Positions 8,360 to 17,619 of a stretch of 64,000 nucleotides of DNA are shown here, one piece after another. Numbering within the stretch: the first letter of the stretch is position 1; each line of letters opens with the position of its first letter. The notes under the pieces are model-generated. The model ran no database searches. It worked only from the letters and a program-made list of their open reading frames with translations, and had not been told where the DNA came from. A program made the position numbers and the translations under genes. This DNA is from Thiomicrospira sp. XS5. Its GTDB lineage: Bacteria > Pseudomonadota > Gammaproteobacteria > Thiomicrospirales > Thiomicrospiraceae. Location: NCBI RefSeq assembly GCF_001507555.1, contig NZ_LQBO01000001.1, forward strand, positions 1,426,001 to 1,490,000, given 5' to 3'.

Positions 8360-11300
8360 ATGGCCGATTCCATCCAATTCAACGATAAACCGTCGATTAT
8401 CAAGGCGCTTGAGCAAACCTTGTCGAAAGACCGGTTTGCCTTGAAGCGGCAATTGGATCGCTTCAAACTCGATTCGGACGCGGCTGTCGAGGCGTTGCAG
8501 GATGATTCGGCCTGGCAAAAATTTCAGGCCCGTTTGACGGCGTCGGTGCAGGCGGTGGCCGCCAACCGGCAAGCGGTGCCGCAAATCACCTATGACACCT
8601 TGCCGGTGGCGGAACGCCGTGAGGAGATTCGGAATCTCATTCAAAACCACCAGGTGGTGGTGATTGCCGGGGAAACCGGGTCGGGGAAAACCACCCAGAT
8701 TCCGAAAATCTGTCTCGAAGCGGGGCGTGGTATTTTCGGCCGAATCGGCTGTACTCAGCCAAGACGTTTGGCGGCGCGCAGCGTGGCGGAGCGGATTGCC
8801 GAAGAACTCGGCTCCAAACTGGGTGAGCTGGTCGGGTACCAGGTGCGGTTTCACGACCAGGTCCATCAACAAAGTTTGTTGAAGGTGATGACCGACGGGA
8901 TTCTACTGGCGGAAGTCCAGAAGGACCCATTTTTGAATCAGTACGACACCATCATCATCGACGAAGCGCATGAGCGCTCCATCAACATCGATTTCTTGCT
9001 CGGCATTTTGAAAAAACTGCTGCCGAAGCGCCCGGATTTGAAACTCATCATCACGTCCGCCACCATCGACACCGAACGCTTTGCGCAATTTTTTGAGGGT
9101 GCGCCGATTATCGAGGTCAGCGGGCGAACCTATCCGGTGGAAGTCCGCTACAACCCTTTGGTGAAAATCGAAGACGACGACGGTAACGAGTTCGAACAGG
9201 ACATTCCCACCGCCATCGGTTATGCGTTGGACGAACTGGCGGAAATCGACCCGTTCGGCGATGTGCTGGTGTTTCAGGTCGGTGAACGCGATATTAAGGA
9301 AACCGCGGAATACTTGCGCAAACAGCATTTGAAAAACACCGAAATCGTGCCCTTGTACGCGCGTTTGAGCATGGCGGAGCAAAACAAGGTGTTCCAGCTG
9401 TCGCAAAAACGGCGGGTGATTTTATCGACCAATGTGGCGGAAACGTCTTTGACGGTGCCGGGCATCAAGTTCGTGATTGACCCAGGCCTGGTCAGAATCA
9501 GCCGTTATTCGGTGCGCTCCAAGGTGCTGCGTTTGCCGATTGAGAAAATCTCCCAGGCCTCGGCCAATCAACGGGCGGGGCGTTGCGGCCGTGTCAGCTC
9601 TGGGGTGTGCATCCGTTTGTACGACGAAGACGATTTCAACAGTCGTCCGGCGTTTACACCGCCGGAAATTCACCGCACTTCACTCGCGACGGTGATTTTG
9701 CAGATGACGCAAATGAAACTTGGGGCGGTGAAACATTTTCCGTTTATCGAACCGCCGGAAGATAAAGCGGTGAATGACGGTTATCGTCAATTGCACGAAA
9801 TCGGCGCGTTGGACGAAAACCGCCGCTTGACCGACAGTGGTCGTCAGCTGGCCAAACTGCCGCTGGACCCGCGGATGGCGAAGATGGTGCTGGAAGGGCA
9901 GAAGAACGGTGTCTTGGCCGAAGTGCTGGTGATTGCCTCGGCCATCAGCATTCAAGACCCGCGCGATATGAACGAAGCCAATCGTCAGGCAGCCAACCAG
10001 GCGCATAAGCCGTTTGACGACCCGCGTTCCGACTTTCTGTTCTTTCTCAATCTGTGGCGTTTTTACGAAGACAAACGCCGTCATTTGAGCCAAAACAAAC
10101 TGCGGAAACTTTGCAAAACCAATTTCCTGTCCTATCTGCGAATGAAAGAATGGCACGACTTGTTTTTCCAGTTGGAAATGAGCTTGAAGCGCATTGGCGT
10201 GAAAGTCGGTGATCTGCACCTGTATGAAGAAGTGAAGCAGGGCAAGACGGTCACCGAACGTTTGTCGGACATGCATTCGATGGCGGTGCACCGTTCTTTG
10301 ATGGCCGGGTTGTTGGGCAATATCGCCATGCGCGACGACGAAAATACCTATTTGGGCGCGCGTAGCACCAAATTGTTTATCCACCCGAGTTCGGTGTTGT
10401 TCAAGCGTAAACCGAAATGGATGCTGTCCGGCGAGCTGGTGGAAACCTCGAAGCTCTATGCCCGTAACAATGCCGTCATTGATATCAACTGGGTGGAAGC
10501 GCTGGCGCCGCACTTGGTCAAACGCAGTTACACCGATCCGCACTGGCAGAAAAAGGCCGGGCAAGTCGGGGCGTTTGAATCGGTGACGTTATACGGGTTG
10601 TCGATTGTGAATCGGCGACGCTGCAATTACGGGCCGATTAATCCCAAAGAAGCTCATAAGATTTTCCTGCGACACGCGCTGGTGGAAGGGGAAATGCACA
10701 GTCGGGTGGCGTTTCTGGCGCATAACCGCCGTTTGATTGATGAGATTCACGACATTGAATCCAAACTGCGGCGCCCCGATTTTCTGGTGGAAGAGGATGT
10801 GCTGTATGAGTTCTATCAGGCGCGGATTCCCGAACACATTTACAGCCAACCGGCGTTCGAAAAATGGGTCAAGAAAACCGAACAGCAGGCCCCGGAAACG
10901 ATTGACGCTTTGAAACTGACGCGTGATTTTCTGCTCAAACAGTCGGTGGACGCCGGGTTGGCGGTGGAATACCCCGACCAGGTTCAGATCAAGAATCAAC
11001 TGGAACTCGATGTCGATTACCATTTTGAACCGGGCAAACAGCAAGATGGCCTGGTGGTGAAAGTGCCGTTATCGGCATTGAACCTGGTGCAAAAGTCCGA
11101 TTTCGATTGGCTGACGCCGGGTTTGTTGAAAGAAAAAACCGCTTTCTACATCAAGGCCTTGCCGAAACAACTTCGAAAACAGTTTATTCCGGCGCCGCAG
11201 ACCGCAGAAGTGGTGTTGCAGGAAATGTTACCGACGAAAAAGCTGGACGGGCATACGGCGGATTACGTTACCCAGTTGGTGTGGGCGCTGAATCGTCGTG

Positions 11301-12361
11301 GTCAGCAGAAGGTGTCGAGCGCGGATTTTGAAAACGCCGGTCTGCCGGAGGCCTTGCCGGAACACTTGCAACCCTATTTCGTCTTGCAGGACGATAAGGG
11401 CAAAACCATTGCCGAGAAGGCCGATCTGGAAGCCCTGAAAACCGAGTATCAACATTTGGTGGACGACCGCATTCAGAAACATCAGGCCAAAACCGCGACC
11501 GACAGCCAAAGGGTGGAGGAATGGAACTTCGGCGATTTGGCGCCTTCTCAAACCATTCGTACCAAAGGGGTGGAAATGGTCGCGTATCCCGCTTTGCGCT
11601 GCCGACCGGAGGCGGAAGGCGACATCATCGAACTGGATTTGGTCGGGGATGAGGAAACCGCATTGGCCGAACATGGCGAAGCGGTGCGGGCCTTGTTGGC
11701 GTTGAATCTGCCGGATAAGGTCAAGTATTTGCAGAAGAAGTTGCCGATGCAAAAAGCCTGTTTATGCTATGCGCCTTACGGTACGTGCGAAGCCTTGACG
11801 CAACAAGTCATCGACCGGGCCTTGCGTCAATTGGTGCCGGAACCGGAAACCATCCGCACCCAGGCGGCTTACGAGCAGACGCTGGAAACGGTGCGCTCGA
11901 AATGGATTGAAACCGCGCAAGGGATTGCCAAGCAGGTTAACGATATTCTCACCGGGCATCAGAAAATTGCCAAGCAGGTCAAAGGCAAGGTGAACCCGCG
12001 CTGGCTGGCGTCCGTGGCGGACATCCGTGCCCAACTGGATGCCTTGATTGATAAAGATTTCGTGCGAACCACGCCGGAAACCTGGTTCCGTCAAATGCCG
12101 CGGTATTTGCAAGGGCTGGAAAAACGCTTGGAAAAAATCGACATCGACCCGACCAAAGACCAAAAGGCCATCCGCGAAATGCAACCGGTGTTGGAAGCCT
12201 ATGAACGTCTGGCGCAGGATGCAGCCTACCGGAATCACCCAGGCCTGGTGGAAATGCGTTGGCTGCTGGAAGAGTTGCGCTTATCCTTGTTTGCCCAACC
12301 GATGAAAACCGTCAAGCCGGTATCGGTGCAACGTCTGCTTAAGCAGTTGAAAAAAATATAA
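8360..12361 (+). CDS. hrpA: ATP-dependent RNA helicase HrpA (DEAH box)
   Basis: 1333 residues, close to the about 1300 of Escherichia coli HrpA. It carries Walker A GETGSGKTTQ (K110), DEAH (201-204), SAT (ITSATID), the motif V/VI elements STNVAETSLTVPGIKFVIDPG and QRAGRCGRV, then helicase-associated and OB domains and the long C-terminal region specific to HrpA. HrpA is a DEAH helicase acting on mRNA and on stalled or collided ribosomes. No clear Shine-Dalgarno sequence precedes the ATG. Two copies of the CCAGGCCTGG palindrome lie inside the coding sequence (9482 and 12239). Confidence 0.95.
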   Translation: MADSIQFNDKPSIIKALEQTLSKDRFALKRQLDRFKLDSDAAVEALQDDSAWQKFQARLTASVQAVAANRQAVPQITYDTLPVAERREEIRNLIQNHQVVVIAGETGSGKTTQIPKICLEAGRGIFGRIGCTQPRRLAARSVAERIAEELGSKLGELVGYQVRFHDQVHQQSLLKVMTDGILLAEVQKDPFLNQYDTIIIDEAHERSINIDFLLGILKKLLPKRPDLKLIITSATIDTERFAQFFEGAPIIEVSGRTYPVEVRYNPLVKIEDDDGNEFEQDIPTAIGYALDELAEIDPFGDVLVFQVGERDIKETAEYLRKQHLKNTEIVPLYARLSMAEQNKVFQLSQKRRVILSTNVAETSLTVPGIKFVIDPGLVRISRYSVRSKVLRLPIEKISQASANQRAGRCGRVSSGVCIRLYDEDDFNSRPAFTPPEIHRTSLATVILQMTQMKLGAVKHFPFIEPPEDKAVNDGYRQLHEIGALDENRRLTDSGRQLAKLPLDPRMAKMVLEGQKNGVLAEVLVIASAISIQDPRDMNEANRQAANQAHKPFDDPRSDFLFFLNLWRFYEDKRRHLSQNKLRKLCKTNFLSYLRMKEWHDLFFQLEMSLKRIGVKVGDLHLYEEVKQGKTVTERLSDMHSMAVHRSLMAGLLGNIAMRDDENTYLGARSTKLFIHPSSVLFKRKPKWMLSGELVETSKLYARNNAVIDINWVEALAPHLVKRSYTDPHWQKKAGQVGAFESVTLYGLSIVNRRRCNYGPINPKEAHKIFLRHALVEGEMHSRVAFLAHNRRLIDEIHDIESKLRRPDFLVEEDVLYEFYQARIPEHIYSQPAFEKWVKKTEQQAPETIDALKLTRDFLLKQSVDAGLAVEYPDQVQIKNQLELDVDYHFEPGKQQDGLVVKVPLSALNLVQKSDFDWLTPGLLKEKTAFYIKALPKQLRKQFIPAPQTAEVVLQEMLPTKKLDGHTADYVTQLVWALNRRGQQKVSSADFENAGLPEALPEHLQPYFVLQDDKGKTIAEKADLEALKTEYQHLVDDRIQKHQAKTATDSQRVEEWNFGDLAPSQTIRTKGVEMVAYPALRCRPEAEGDIIELDLVGDEETALAEHGEAVRALLALNLPDKVKYLQKKLPMQKACLCYAPYGTCEALTQQVIDRALRQLVPEPETIRTQAAYEQTLETVRSKWIETAQGIAKQVNDILTGHQKIAKQVKGKVNPRWLASVADIRAQLDALIDKDFVRTTPETWFRQMPRYLQGLEKRLEKIDIDPTKDQKAIREMQPVLEAYERLAQDAAYRNHPGLVEMRWLLEELRLSLFAQPMKTVKPVSVQRLLKQLKKI

Positions 12362-12622
12362 AAAAGGTCATGTTTTTTGCCTGCTTGATCGCCTGCCGGC
12401 AAGAGAGTTGAAAGCCTCTCGAGTCTGTTAGCTGAGTAAGGCACGATCCGGCGGGGCGGTTTCATTCAAATCAAATTTTTAAGACTTCCGTCTTTTTCCG
12501 TGCCTAAAATGCATGAGAGTGGAGTAAAATAGAAAGGGTGACAAAGGTGTCACGTTACGGTTTGCGCTTTGAAAAGCGTGAAGAGCTATGGCGTTCAATC
12601 GATTAGGTTTACTGTTTCCATC

Positions 12623-13732
12623 ATGTCCCTTCTTTCCCCATTAATGCGTGTTTTCGACATTGGTGCCCAGGACGATATGGGGTATCAAGAATTGCGCATG
12701 CTCCGCTTTGTTAATGTGACCGCGACGGCGATTATGGTGCCGGCCATTGTCGGGCCGTTGTTTTACCTGTATGTCTTGTTATGGCGACAGGAGTTGCATG
12801 CGCCGTTATGGCAAGGGGTGGTGCCGTTTTTCCAATTTGTGATGGCGTTTGGGGTGTTTTACTTGAATGCTCAGCATCGCTATTGGAGCGCCAAGATGCT
12901 GATTGTGTTTTCCAGTTTGTTGACCATCACTTTAATGGGGGTTTTGTTTCAGCAGGCGGGCGGGGATTCGTTGTTCTTCCTAGTCGCCCCAATTGCGATT
13001 TTTCTGTTTTTGGGGCTGAACCGTTTTTCGATGATTCTGAATATCATCGTGTTCTGTATTTACCTGGGAGTGAACTATTTCCACAATCACTTCCCGCCGA
13101 TAACGCCGATGCCGGTGGAGTTGCTTCAGGTAAATTACACCATCAATCAGGTGATTATTTACCTGATGATCGGCATGTTGACCTATTTTCTCATTAGCTT
13201 GAATCAGGGGATGGAGCAGCGAATGCGCACCCTGATGGAAACCGATTCGTTAACGGGACTCTTCAATCGCCGTAAATACGACGCCTTCTCGCAAAAAGCC
13301 TACAGCCAAGCTTATGATGATCAGACGCCGGTATCGGTGATTCTGTTCGATATTGATTATTTTAAGGCCTATAACGATACTTATGGCCACTTGGCCGGCG
13401 ACGATTGTCTGGTGGAAGTGGCGGATGTTTTAAAGCTTTGCGTACATCGTCGCACCGATATCGTTTCCCGTGTCGGCGGAGAGGAGTTTGTGGTGGTGTT
13501 GACCAATACCGAATTGAAAAATGCGATTGATCTGGCGCAGGCGGTTCTAGAGCAGGTGGCCGCGAAGCGATTACCGCATGAAAAATCGAAAGTGCAGCCG
13601 TATGTGACGGTCAGCGCAGGCGTGGCCTGTCGTATTCCGTCCCAGGAAGACGATTTTTTTGATTTGTTTAATGCCGCCGACCAAAAGTTGTATGAAGCCA
13701 AGGCAAATGGCCGAAATCAAGTCATGGCTTAG
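12623..13732 (+). CDS. Membrane-bound diguanylate cyclase (GGDEF)
   Basis: 369 residues from ATG 12623. In-frame TTG 12569 or GTG 12578 would add up to 18 residues, and no start has a clear ribosome site. About six membrane helices (residues about 30-205) are followed by a GGDEF domain: DSLTGLFNRRKYD, FDIDYFKAYNDTYGHLAGD and an intact GGEEF signature (residues 285-289). It should make c-di-GMP from two GTP, sensing something through its membrane part. The domain ends with NAADQKLYEAKANGRNQV, so it is complete. The 261-bp gap before it holds a small hairpin with a T-run at 12481-12497 and no gene. Confidence 0.9.
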   Translation: MSLLSPLMRVFDIGAQDDMGYQELRMLRFVNVTATAIMVPAIVGPLFYLYVLLWRQELHAPLWQGVVPFFQFVMAFGVFYLNAQHRYWSAKMLIVFSSLLTITLMGVLFQQAGGDSLFFLVAPIAIFLFLGLNRFSMILNIIVFCIYLGVNYFHNHFPPITPMPVELLQVNYTINQVIIYLMIGMLTYFLISLNQGMEQRMRTLMETDSLTGLFNRRKYDAFSQKAYSQAYDDQTPVSVILFDIDYFKAYNDTYGHLAGDDCLVEVADVLKLCVHRRTDIVSRVGGEEFVVVLTNTELKNAIDLAQAVLEQVAAKRLPHEKSKVQPYVTVSAGVACRIPSQEDDFFDLFNAADQKLYEAKANGRNQVMA

Positions 13733-13789
13733 CAAACGCATGAATCGATCGCTGGAGAAAGCCTGAATCCATCTTGAAGATGACCATAA

Positions 13790-13812
13790 AAAAACCCCAG
13801 GCCTGGTGGATT
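13790..13812 (+). terminator. Terminator-like iterated palindrome copy
   Basis: A run of A, then CCCCAGGCCTGG, then GGATTTT, after the diguanylate cyclase stop. The core CCAGGCCTGG is at 13797-13806. The flanking A and T runs would support termination on either strand. Confidence 0.55.
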
Positions 13813-13939
13813 TTCATTAAGATAAACACAGAACGCTTTTTTCTCTCGAGAGAGCGGTTTTGAATGATTTTCGGCGGCGAGTATAGTGCAACGATGTTGA
13901 CTCGTCATTTCTGTTTCGTAGTGATTAAGGAATCGACTT

Positions 13940-14509
13940 ATGTTTAACTCTTCCTCTCTAGGCGCCGTGTCTCTGGCTTGTTTGCTTGCCTTGGGCTTGA
14001 CCGCTTGCAGTGACGATGCCAAACAACTCGAAGAAGCCACCTCCACCGATCAACCGGTGATCGGCAGTGAAACCGGCTCGGATATCAAACCGCCTGCGGC
14101 CAATCAGCCATCGACCATGGACGTCAAAGACAAGCAATTGATGGATGCGCAGCCGGATAAGGAACCGTTATCCGAAGAAGCGGCGGCTGCCAAGCAGGAA
14201 GCTGAACAGGCTTCGGTACCGGCCGATGAAGCGACCACCGTGATTGAAACCACGGTGGAAGATGTGGCTCAAAAAGGGCCGGCGGGGCCAGAATTGTATG
14301 CGACTTGCGCTGGATGCCATGGCGGTTCCGGTGAAGGCGGTGTCGGTCCACAATTGGCCGGACAGTCGAAAGAAGCTTTGGTCGCCAGTCTGATGGATTA
14401 TAAAGCCGGTAAACAAAAAGGTGCCATGAGCGCCATGATGATTCCGAATGCACAACAGCTTTCGGATGACGAGATTGTCACTGTATCGGAATACATTACG
14501 ACGTTTTAA
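13940..14509 (+). CDS. Lipoprotein c-type cytochrome (class I, mono-haem)
   Basis: 189 residues. A lipobox LTAC follows the signal sequence (Cys about 23), so it should be anchored by lipid. An acidic linker rich in Glu, Ala and Pro (about 25-110) leads to a cytochrome c domain with one haem motif CAGCH (C123, C126, H127) in LYATCAGCHGGSGEGGVGPQLAGQ. A likely Met ligand lies in GAMSAMMIP. It ends with the usual class I helix (LSDDEIVTVSEYI). It is a periplasmic electron carrier; its partner is not shown by the neighbours. AAGGA precedes the start. Confidence 0.85.
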   Translation: MFNSSSLGAVSLACLLALGLTACSDDAKQLEEATSTDQPVIGSETGSDIKPPAANQPSTMDVKDKQLMDAQPDKEPLSEEAAAAKQEAEQASVPADEATTVIETTVEDVAQKGPAGPELYATCAGCHGGSGEGGVGPQLAGQSKEALVASLMDYKAGKQKGAMSAMMIPNAQQLSDDEIVTVSEYITTF

Positions 14510-14546
14510 AATGTTTTAAGACGATTCCAGTCAACTCTTTTCAGCC

Positions 14547-14584
14547 TGTGTTCAGGCCTCTTTACCTGAACACACGGCGCTTTT
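14547..14584 (+). terminator. Strong hairpin after the cytochrome c gene
   Basis: TGTGTTCAGG (14547-14556) pairs with CCTGAACACA (14565-14574), and a short TTTT occurs at 14581. It is the probable terminator of the cytochrome gene. Confidence 0.6.
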
Positions 14585-14737
14585 ATGGCAGACACTGTCA
14601 GCCTTTCTTCAATATTCCCCCAGCCGGTTTTTTGGTATACTCGCGCCCAGTAAAGTCGTTTTGCAAAAGGCGTTTCGATGTCTTTTCGGACGGATTTACC
14701 TATTTGAAACTTTGGCATAAAACCAAAAGGAGAATTT

Positions 14738-14974
14738 ATGCGTTTGAATCAATCTAAACTGACTTCTTTTGCAATGATCTTGGCCATGGCGTTCGGTTCA
14801 ATGACTTTGGTGGGGTGCAGTGACGACCCTCAAGAAGACATGAAAGAAAGCTTGCAAGATGCAAAAGAGTCGGCCGGTGATGCTGTGTCCAGTTTAAAGG
14901 ACGCAGCCGGTGACGCGGCGGATGCCGCCGAGGATAAAGTTGACGAAGCGAAGGAATCCATGCAAACCAATTAA
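14738..14974 (+). CDS. Small lipoprotein with amphipathic alanine/acid repeats
   Basis: 78 residues. The signal peptide ends in the lipobox LVGC (Cys about 27), then the mature part is a single predicted amphipathic helix of Asp, Ala, Lys and Glu (DAKESAGDAVSSLKDAAGD, AADAAEDKVDEAKESM) with an approximate 11-residue rhythm. Such short lipoproteins resemble YtxH-like or entericidin-like envelope proteins, but I cannot assign a family. AAGGAG lies 5-6 bp before the ATG. The gene stands alone between two terminators. Confidence 0.75.
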   Translation: MRLNQSKLTSFAMILAMAFGSMTLVGCSDDPQEDMKESLQDAKESAGDAVSSLKDAAGDAADAAEDKVDEAKESMQTN

Positions 14975-15045
14975 GGTTCCAGTCTTCAACGATTGATTGA
15001 CGCTAGAAGGAAACGCCGATGACGATGTCGGCGAATAATAATAAG

Positions 15046-15070
15046 AAAGCCCGGCCTTGCCGGGCTTTTT
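15046..15070. terminator. Bidirectional terminator between lipoprotein and PLP-enzyme genes
   Basis: AAAGCCCGGC and GCCGGGCTTT pair around a 3-nt loop, with T-runs on both strands, between convergent genes. Confidence 0.85.
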
Positions 15071-16007
15071 ACGTTTTCGGGTTTCCTTGCAGGCCGCCGG
15101 AGTGGTATAGCACCACTTTCGAGCCACTTGGGAGTCGGCCGGATTGCAGTTCTTGCAGAAAACCGTACACCAGTTTGTTGGTGTACACCGAATCCAATGG
15201 AATGTGAAACTGGCTTTCAAACCAGTGTCGCGCCACCTCGATGTCGGGGGCGGTTTGACCGTATCCCGGGCCGCAATAGTCGGTCAGTAAGTGCCAGTTA
15301 GGCGAACCGGCGGCATTATGAGAGACTCCGCTGAAGGCTTCGATGCTTGGAATCAGGTAGTCGGCTTGTTTTAAACTGGCGATGCCTAAAACAAGGCGTT
15401 GAGGCTTCGGTGTGGCAAATTTCACCAGGCCTGCCAGGGTGCCACCGGTGCCGACGGCGGTGAAAAGGTGGCTCCAATTCGGACATTGGGATTCAATCGT
15501 CTGGCTGAGGGTTTGAAAACCCTGTACGGCGGCTTGGTTGGTGCCGCCTTCGGGCAAAATATAAGCCGCCGGGTGCTTGGTTGATAGTGTGTCCAGAAAA
15601 TCCGATTGGGTTTTTAGCCGGTAATCCGCGCGGGACAAAAAGTGCAGTTGCATGCCGTTTTGTTGTGCAGTGTGGAGGGTTTGGTTCCAACGCTCCGGTC
15701 GGTCGGCTAATTCATCGCCGCGGATGTAACCGATGGTTTGGAACCCGAAGGCCTGACCGGCCGCCGCCGTGGCGGCGATGTGATTGGAATAGGCACCGCC
15801 AAAGGTCAATAAAGTCGATTTTCCGGCTGCTTTGGCGGCTTCCAGGTTAAGTTTCAGTTTATGCCACTTGTTGCCTTGGATGGCTGGGTGGTTGAGATCG
15901 TCGCGTTTCATCCACACGTCGATGCCGTGGTCGGCAAAAAGCGGATGTTCTAAAGCCATCATGGGACTGTCGTTTGTACGGTTGTTGGGCATTAAGGTGT
16001 GAGGCAT
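15069..16007 (-). CDS. PLP-dependent ACC-deaminase / D-cysteine desulfhydrase family enzyme
   Basis: 312 residues from ATG 16007; the frame extends upstream but that part is not family-like. The fold-type II signatures are seen: VWMKRDDLNHPAIQGNKWHKLKLNL, where the lysine of NKWHK would bind PLP, FGGAYSNHIAATAAAG, AVGTGGTLAGL for phosphate binding, and LPEGGTNQAAVQG. Members deaminate 1-aminocyclopropane-1-carboxylate or release sulfide from D-cysteine. The sequence alone does not decide which, and desulfhydrase-like activity is the commoner case in gammaproteobacteria. The C-terminus (YHSGGLQGNP) is complete. It is divergent from amtB with 191 bp between them. Confidence 0.82.
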   Translation of the reverse strand: MPHTLMPNNRTNDSPMMALEHPLFADHGIDVWMKRDDLNHPAIQGNKWHKLKLNLEAAKAAGKSTLLTFGGAYSNHIAATAAAGQAFGFQTIGYIRGDELADRPERWNQTLHTAQQNGMQLHFLSRADYRLKTQSDFLDTLSTKHPAAYILPEGGTNQAAVQGFQTLSQTIESQCPNWSHLFTAVGTGGTLAGLVKFATPKPQRLVLGIASLKQADYLIPSIEAFSGVSHNAAGSPNWHLLTDYCGPGYGQTAPDIEVARHWFESQFHIPLDSVYTNKLVYGFLQELQSGRLPSGSKVVLYHSGGLQGNPKT

Positions 16008-16198
16008 GTGACTATGATACCGCACTGTGGTTTGCGAAAGGGCCGAAGAATAGCGGTCATAAAGCCAGAGGTGATGAGGCCATAAAGGGTTTCTTTTTCC
16101 TGTCACAGAAGTTTTGGTAAAATACGCCCAAAATTTATAACGATTTTTACATATAAGAAAATACATATAAGAAAAACATATCAACAGGGACGAAAGAA

Positions 16199-17416
16199 AT
16201 GGAACAATTGACCACAAGTTTGGATGTGCTGTTCATTTTGCTGGGGGCGATTCTGGTGCTGTTCATGCACGCCGGGTTTGCCTTTTTGGAAGTGGGAACG
16301 GTTCAACATAAAAATCAGGTAAACGCGCTGGTGAAAATCATGACCGATTTGGGCGTATCGACCGTGGCGTATTTTTTCATCGGCTACGGAGTCGCTTACG
16401 GCGTGTTTCTGGGCTTTAACCTGGATGGTCAATTGACCCAGGCGATGACCGACAAATCCGGTTACGAGCTGGTGAAATTCTTCTTTCTCATGACCTTTGC
16501 GGCGGCGATTCCGGCCATTGTCTCCGGCGGGATTGCCGAGCGCGCCCGTTTCTATCCGGTCCTGTTGGCGACCTTTTTGACGGTGGCGTTCATTTATCCG
16601 TTGTTTGAAGGCATGGCGTGGAACGGTAACTTCGGCTTCCAGGCCTGGTTGGAATCGTCCTATGGCGCGCCTTTCCATGATTTTGCCGGTTCCATTGTCG
16701 TTCATGCGGTGGGCGGCTGGATTGCCTTGGCGGCGATTTTGATTCTCGGTGCCCGTCATAACCGATACAACGCCCAAGGCAAAATGCAACACGTTTATCC
16801 GCCGTCCAGTATTCCGTTTTTGGCGTTGGGCGCCTGGATTCTGTCGGTCGGCTGGTTCGGCTTTAATGTGATGTCGGCGCAAGCCGTCGAAGGCATTCAG
16901 GGCTTGGTGGCGATGAACTCTCTGATGGCGATGGTCGGCGGTATTTTGGCGGCGACGGTTATGGGCGATAAAGACCCGGGCTTTATTCATAACGGGCCTT
17001 TGGCCGGTTTGGTTGCCATCTGCGCCGGTTCTGACGTGGTCAGCCCGTTGGGCGCGTTGGTCATCGGTTTGGTGGCCGGGGCTTTGTTTGTAAAGGCCTT
17101 TACCTGGACACAAAAAAACCTGAAAGTGGACGATGTGTTGGGTGTTTGGCCGTTGCACGGTTTGTGCGGTGTCTGGGGTGCGATTGCGGTGGGTATTTTC
17201 GGCAGCACCGCCTTGGGCGGTCTGGGCGGCGTGGCCATGATGTCGCAAATTCTCGGCGCGTTGGCCGGTGTGGGCGTGGCGCTGATTGGCGGCTTCATTG
17301 TGTACTGGCTGGTCAATAAGTTGATGGCGTTGCGCATGAGCGATGAAGACCAATATCAAGGTGCGGATTTGTCGATTCATAAAATCCACGCCAACCCACC
17401 ACGAGAAGAGTTTTAA
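16199..17416 (+). CDS. amtB: Ammonium transporter (Amt family)
   Basis: 405 residues with 11 predicted membrane helices and no cleaved signal. Amt signatures include AFLEVGTVQHKNQVNALVKIMTDLG, FEGMAWNG, FAGSIVVHAVGGWIALAAILILGAR, the WFGFNVMSAQ region and the GVWPLHGLCGVWGAIAVGIFG block, which carry the twin pore histidines (HAVGG and HGLCG). It moves ammonium or ammonia across the inner membrane. No glnK is next to it, which is unusual for bacterial amtB. GGGA precedes the start. It carries one CCAGGCCTGG copy at 16639. Confidence 0.93.
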   Translation: MEQLTTSLDVLFILLGAILVLFMHAGFAFLEVGTVQHKNQVNALVKIMTDLGVSTVAYFFIGYGVAYGVFLGFNLDGQLTQAMTDKSGYELVKFFFLMTFAAAIPAIVSGGIAERARFYPVLLATFLTVAFIYPLFEGMAWNGNFGFQAWLESSYGAPFHDFAGSIVVHAVGGWIALAAILILGARHNRYNAQGKMQHVYPPSSIPFLALGAWILSVGWFGFNVMSAQAVEGIQGLVAMNSLMAMVGGILAATVMGDKDPGFIHNGPLAGLVAICAGSDVVSPLGALVIGLVAGALFVKAFTWTQKNLKVDDVLGVWPLHGLCGVWGAIAVGIFGSTALGGLGGVAMMSQILGALAGVGVALIGGFIVYWLVNKLMALRMSDEDQYQGADLSIHKIHANPPREEF

Positions 17417-17425
17417 CGAAGCCAT

Positions 17426-17474
17426 AAAGCCGTCTTGAAACGCGTGGCGTTGCAGAAAGACGGCGGCTTTTTCG
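17426..17474 (+). terminator. Terminator after amtB
   Basis: AAAGCCGTCTT pairs with AAAGACGGC plus GGCTTTTT across a roughly 20-nt loop, 10 bp after the amtB stop. Confidence 0.7.
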
Positions 17475-17528
17475 AAAAACTCGGGCGTATCTTCTATAAT
17501 GGCCTTTATAGAAAGAACCTCGGCCTTT

Positions 17529-17563
17529 CAAGCGGGCGTTTCGTGTGAAACACCCGCTTGTTT
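17529..17563 (+). terminator. Strong hairpin in the leader of the Lon-like gene
   Basis: CAAGCGGG-C-GTTTC pairs with GAAAC-A-CCCGCTTG (ending at 17560) around a GTGT loop, with a TTT tail, 57 bp before the protease gene. A second hairpin, TTCTATAA / TTATAGAA (17492-17513), lies just upstream. It could be a terminator or a leader structure. Confidence 0.5.
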
Positions 17564-17619
17564 AATCAACCCACGGAAAGCCGTTTCATGCGGTGGAACC
17601 CATAATATAACTCACATCT

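Noticed and set aside
14551-14560. CAGGCCTC near the cytochrome c terminator, and CAGGCCTT or CAGGCCTC elsewhere (for example 5563, 9554, 61893)
   Set aside because: These match seven of eight core bases only and are within chance; not counted as copies.
16181-17425. 414-codon open frame on the minus strand opposite amtB
   Set aside because: Its translation is rich in His, Arg and Gln with no domain, the pattern of an antisense shadow; amtB on the plus strand is clear and complete.
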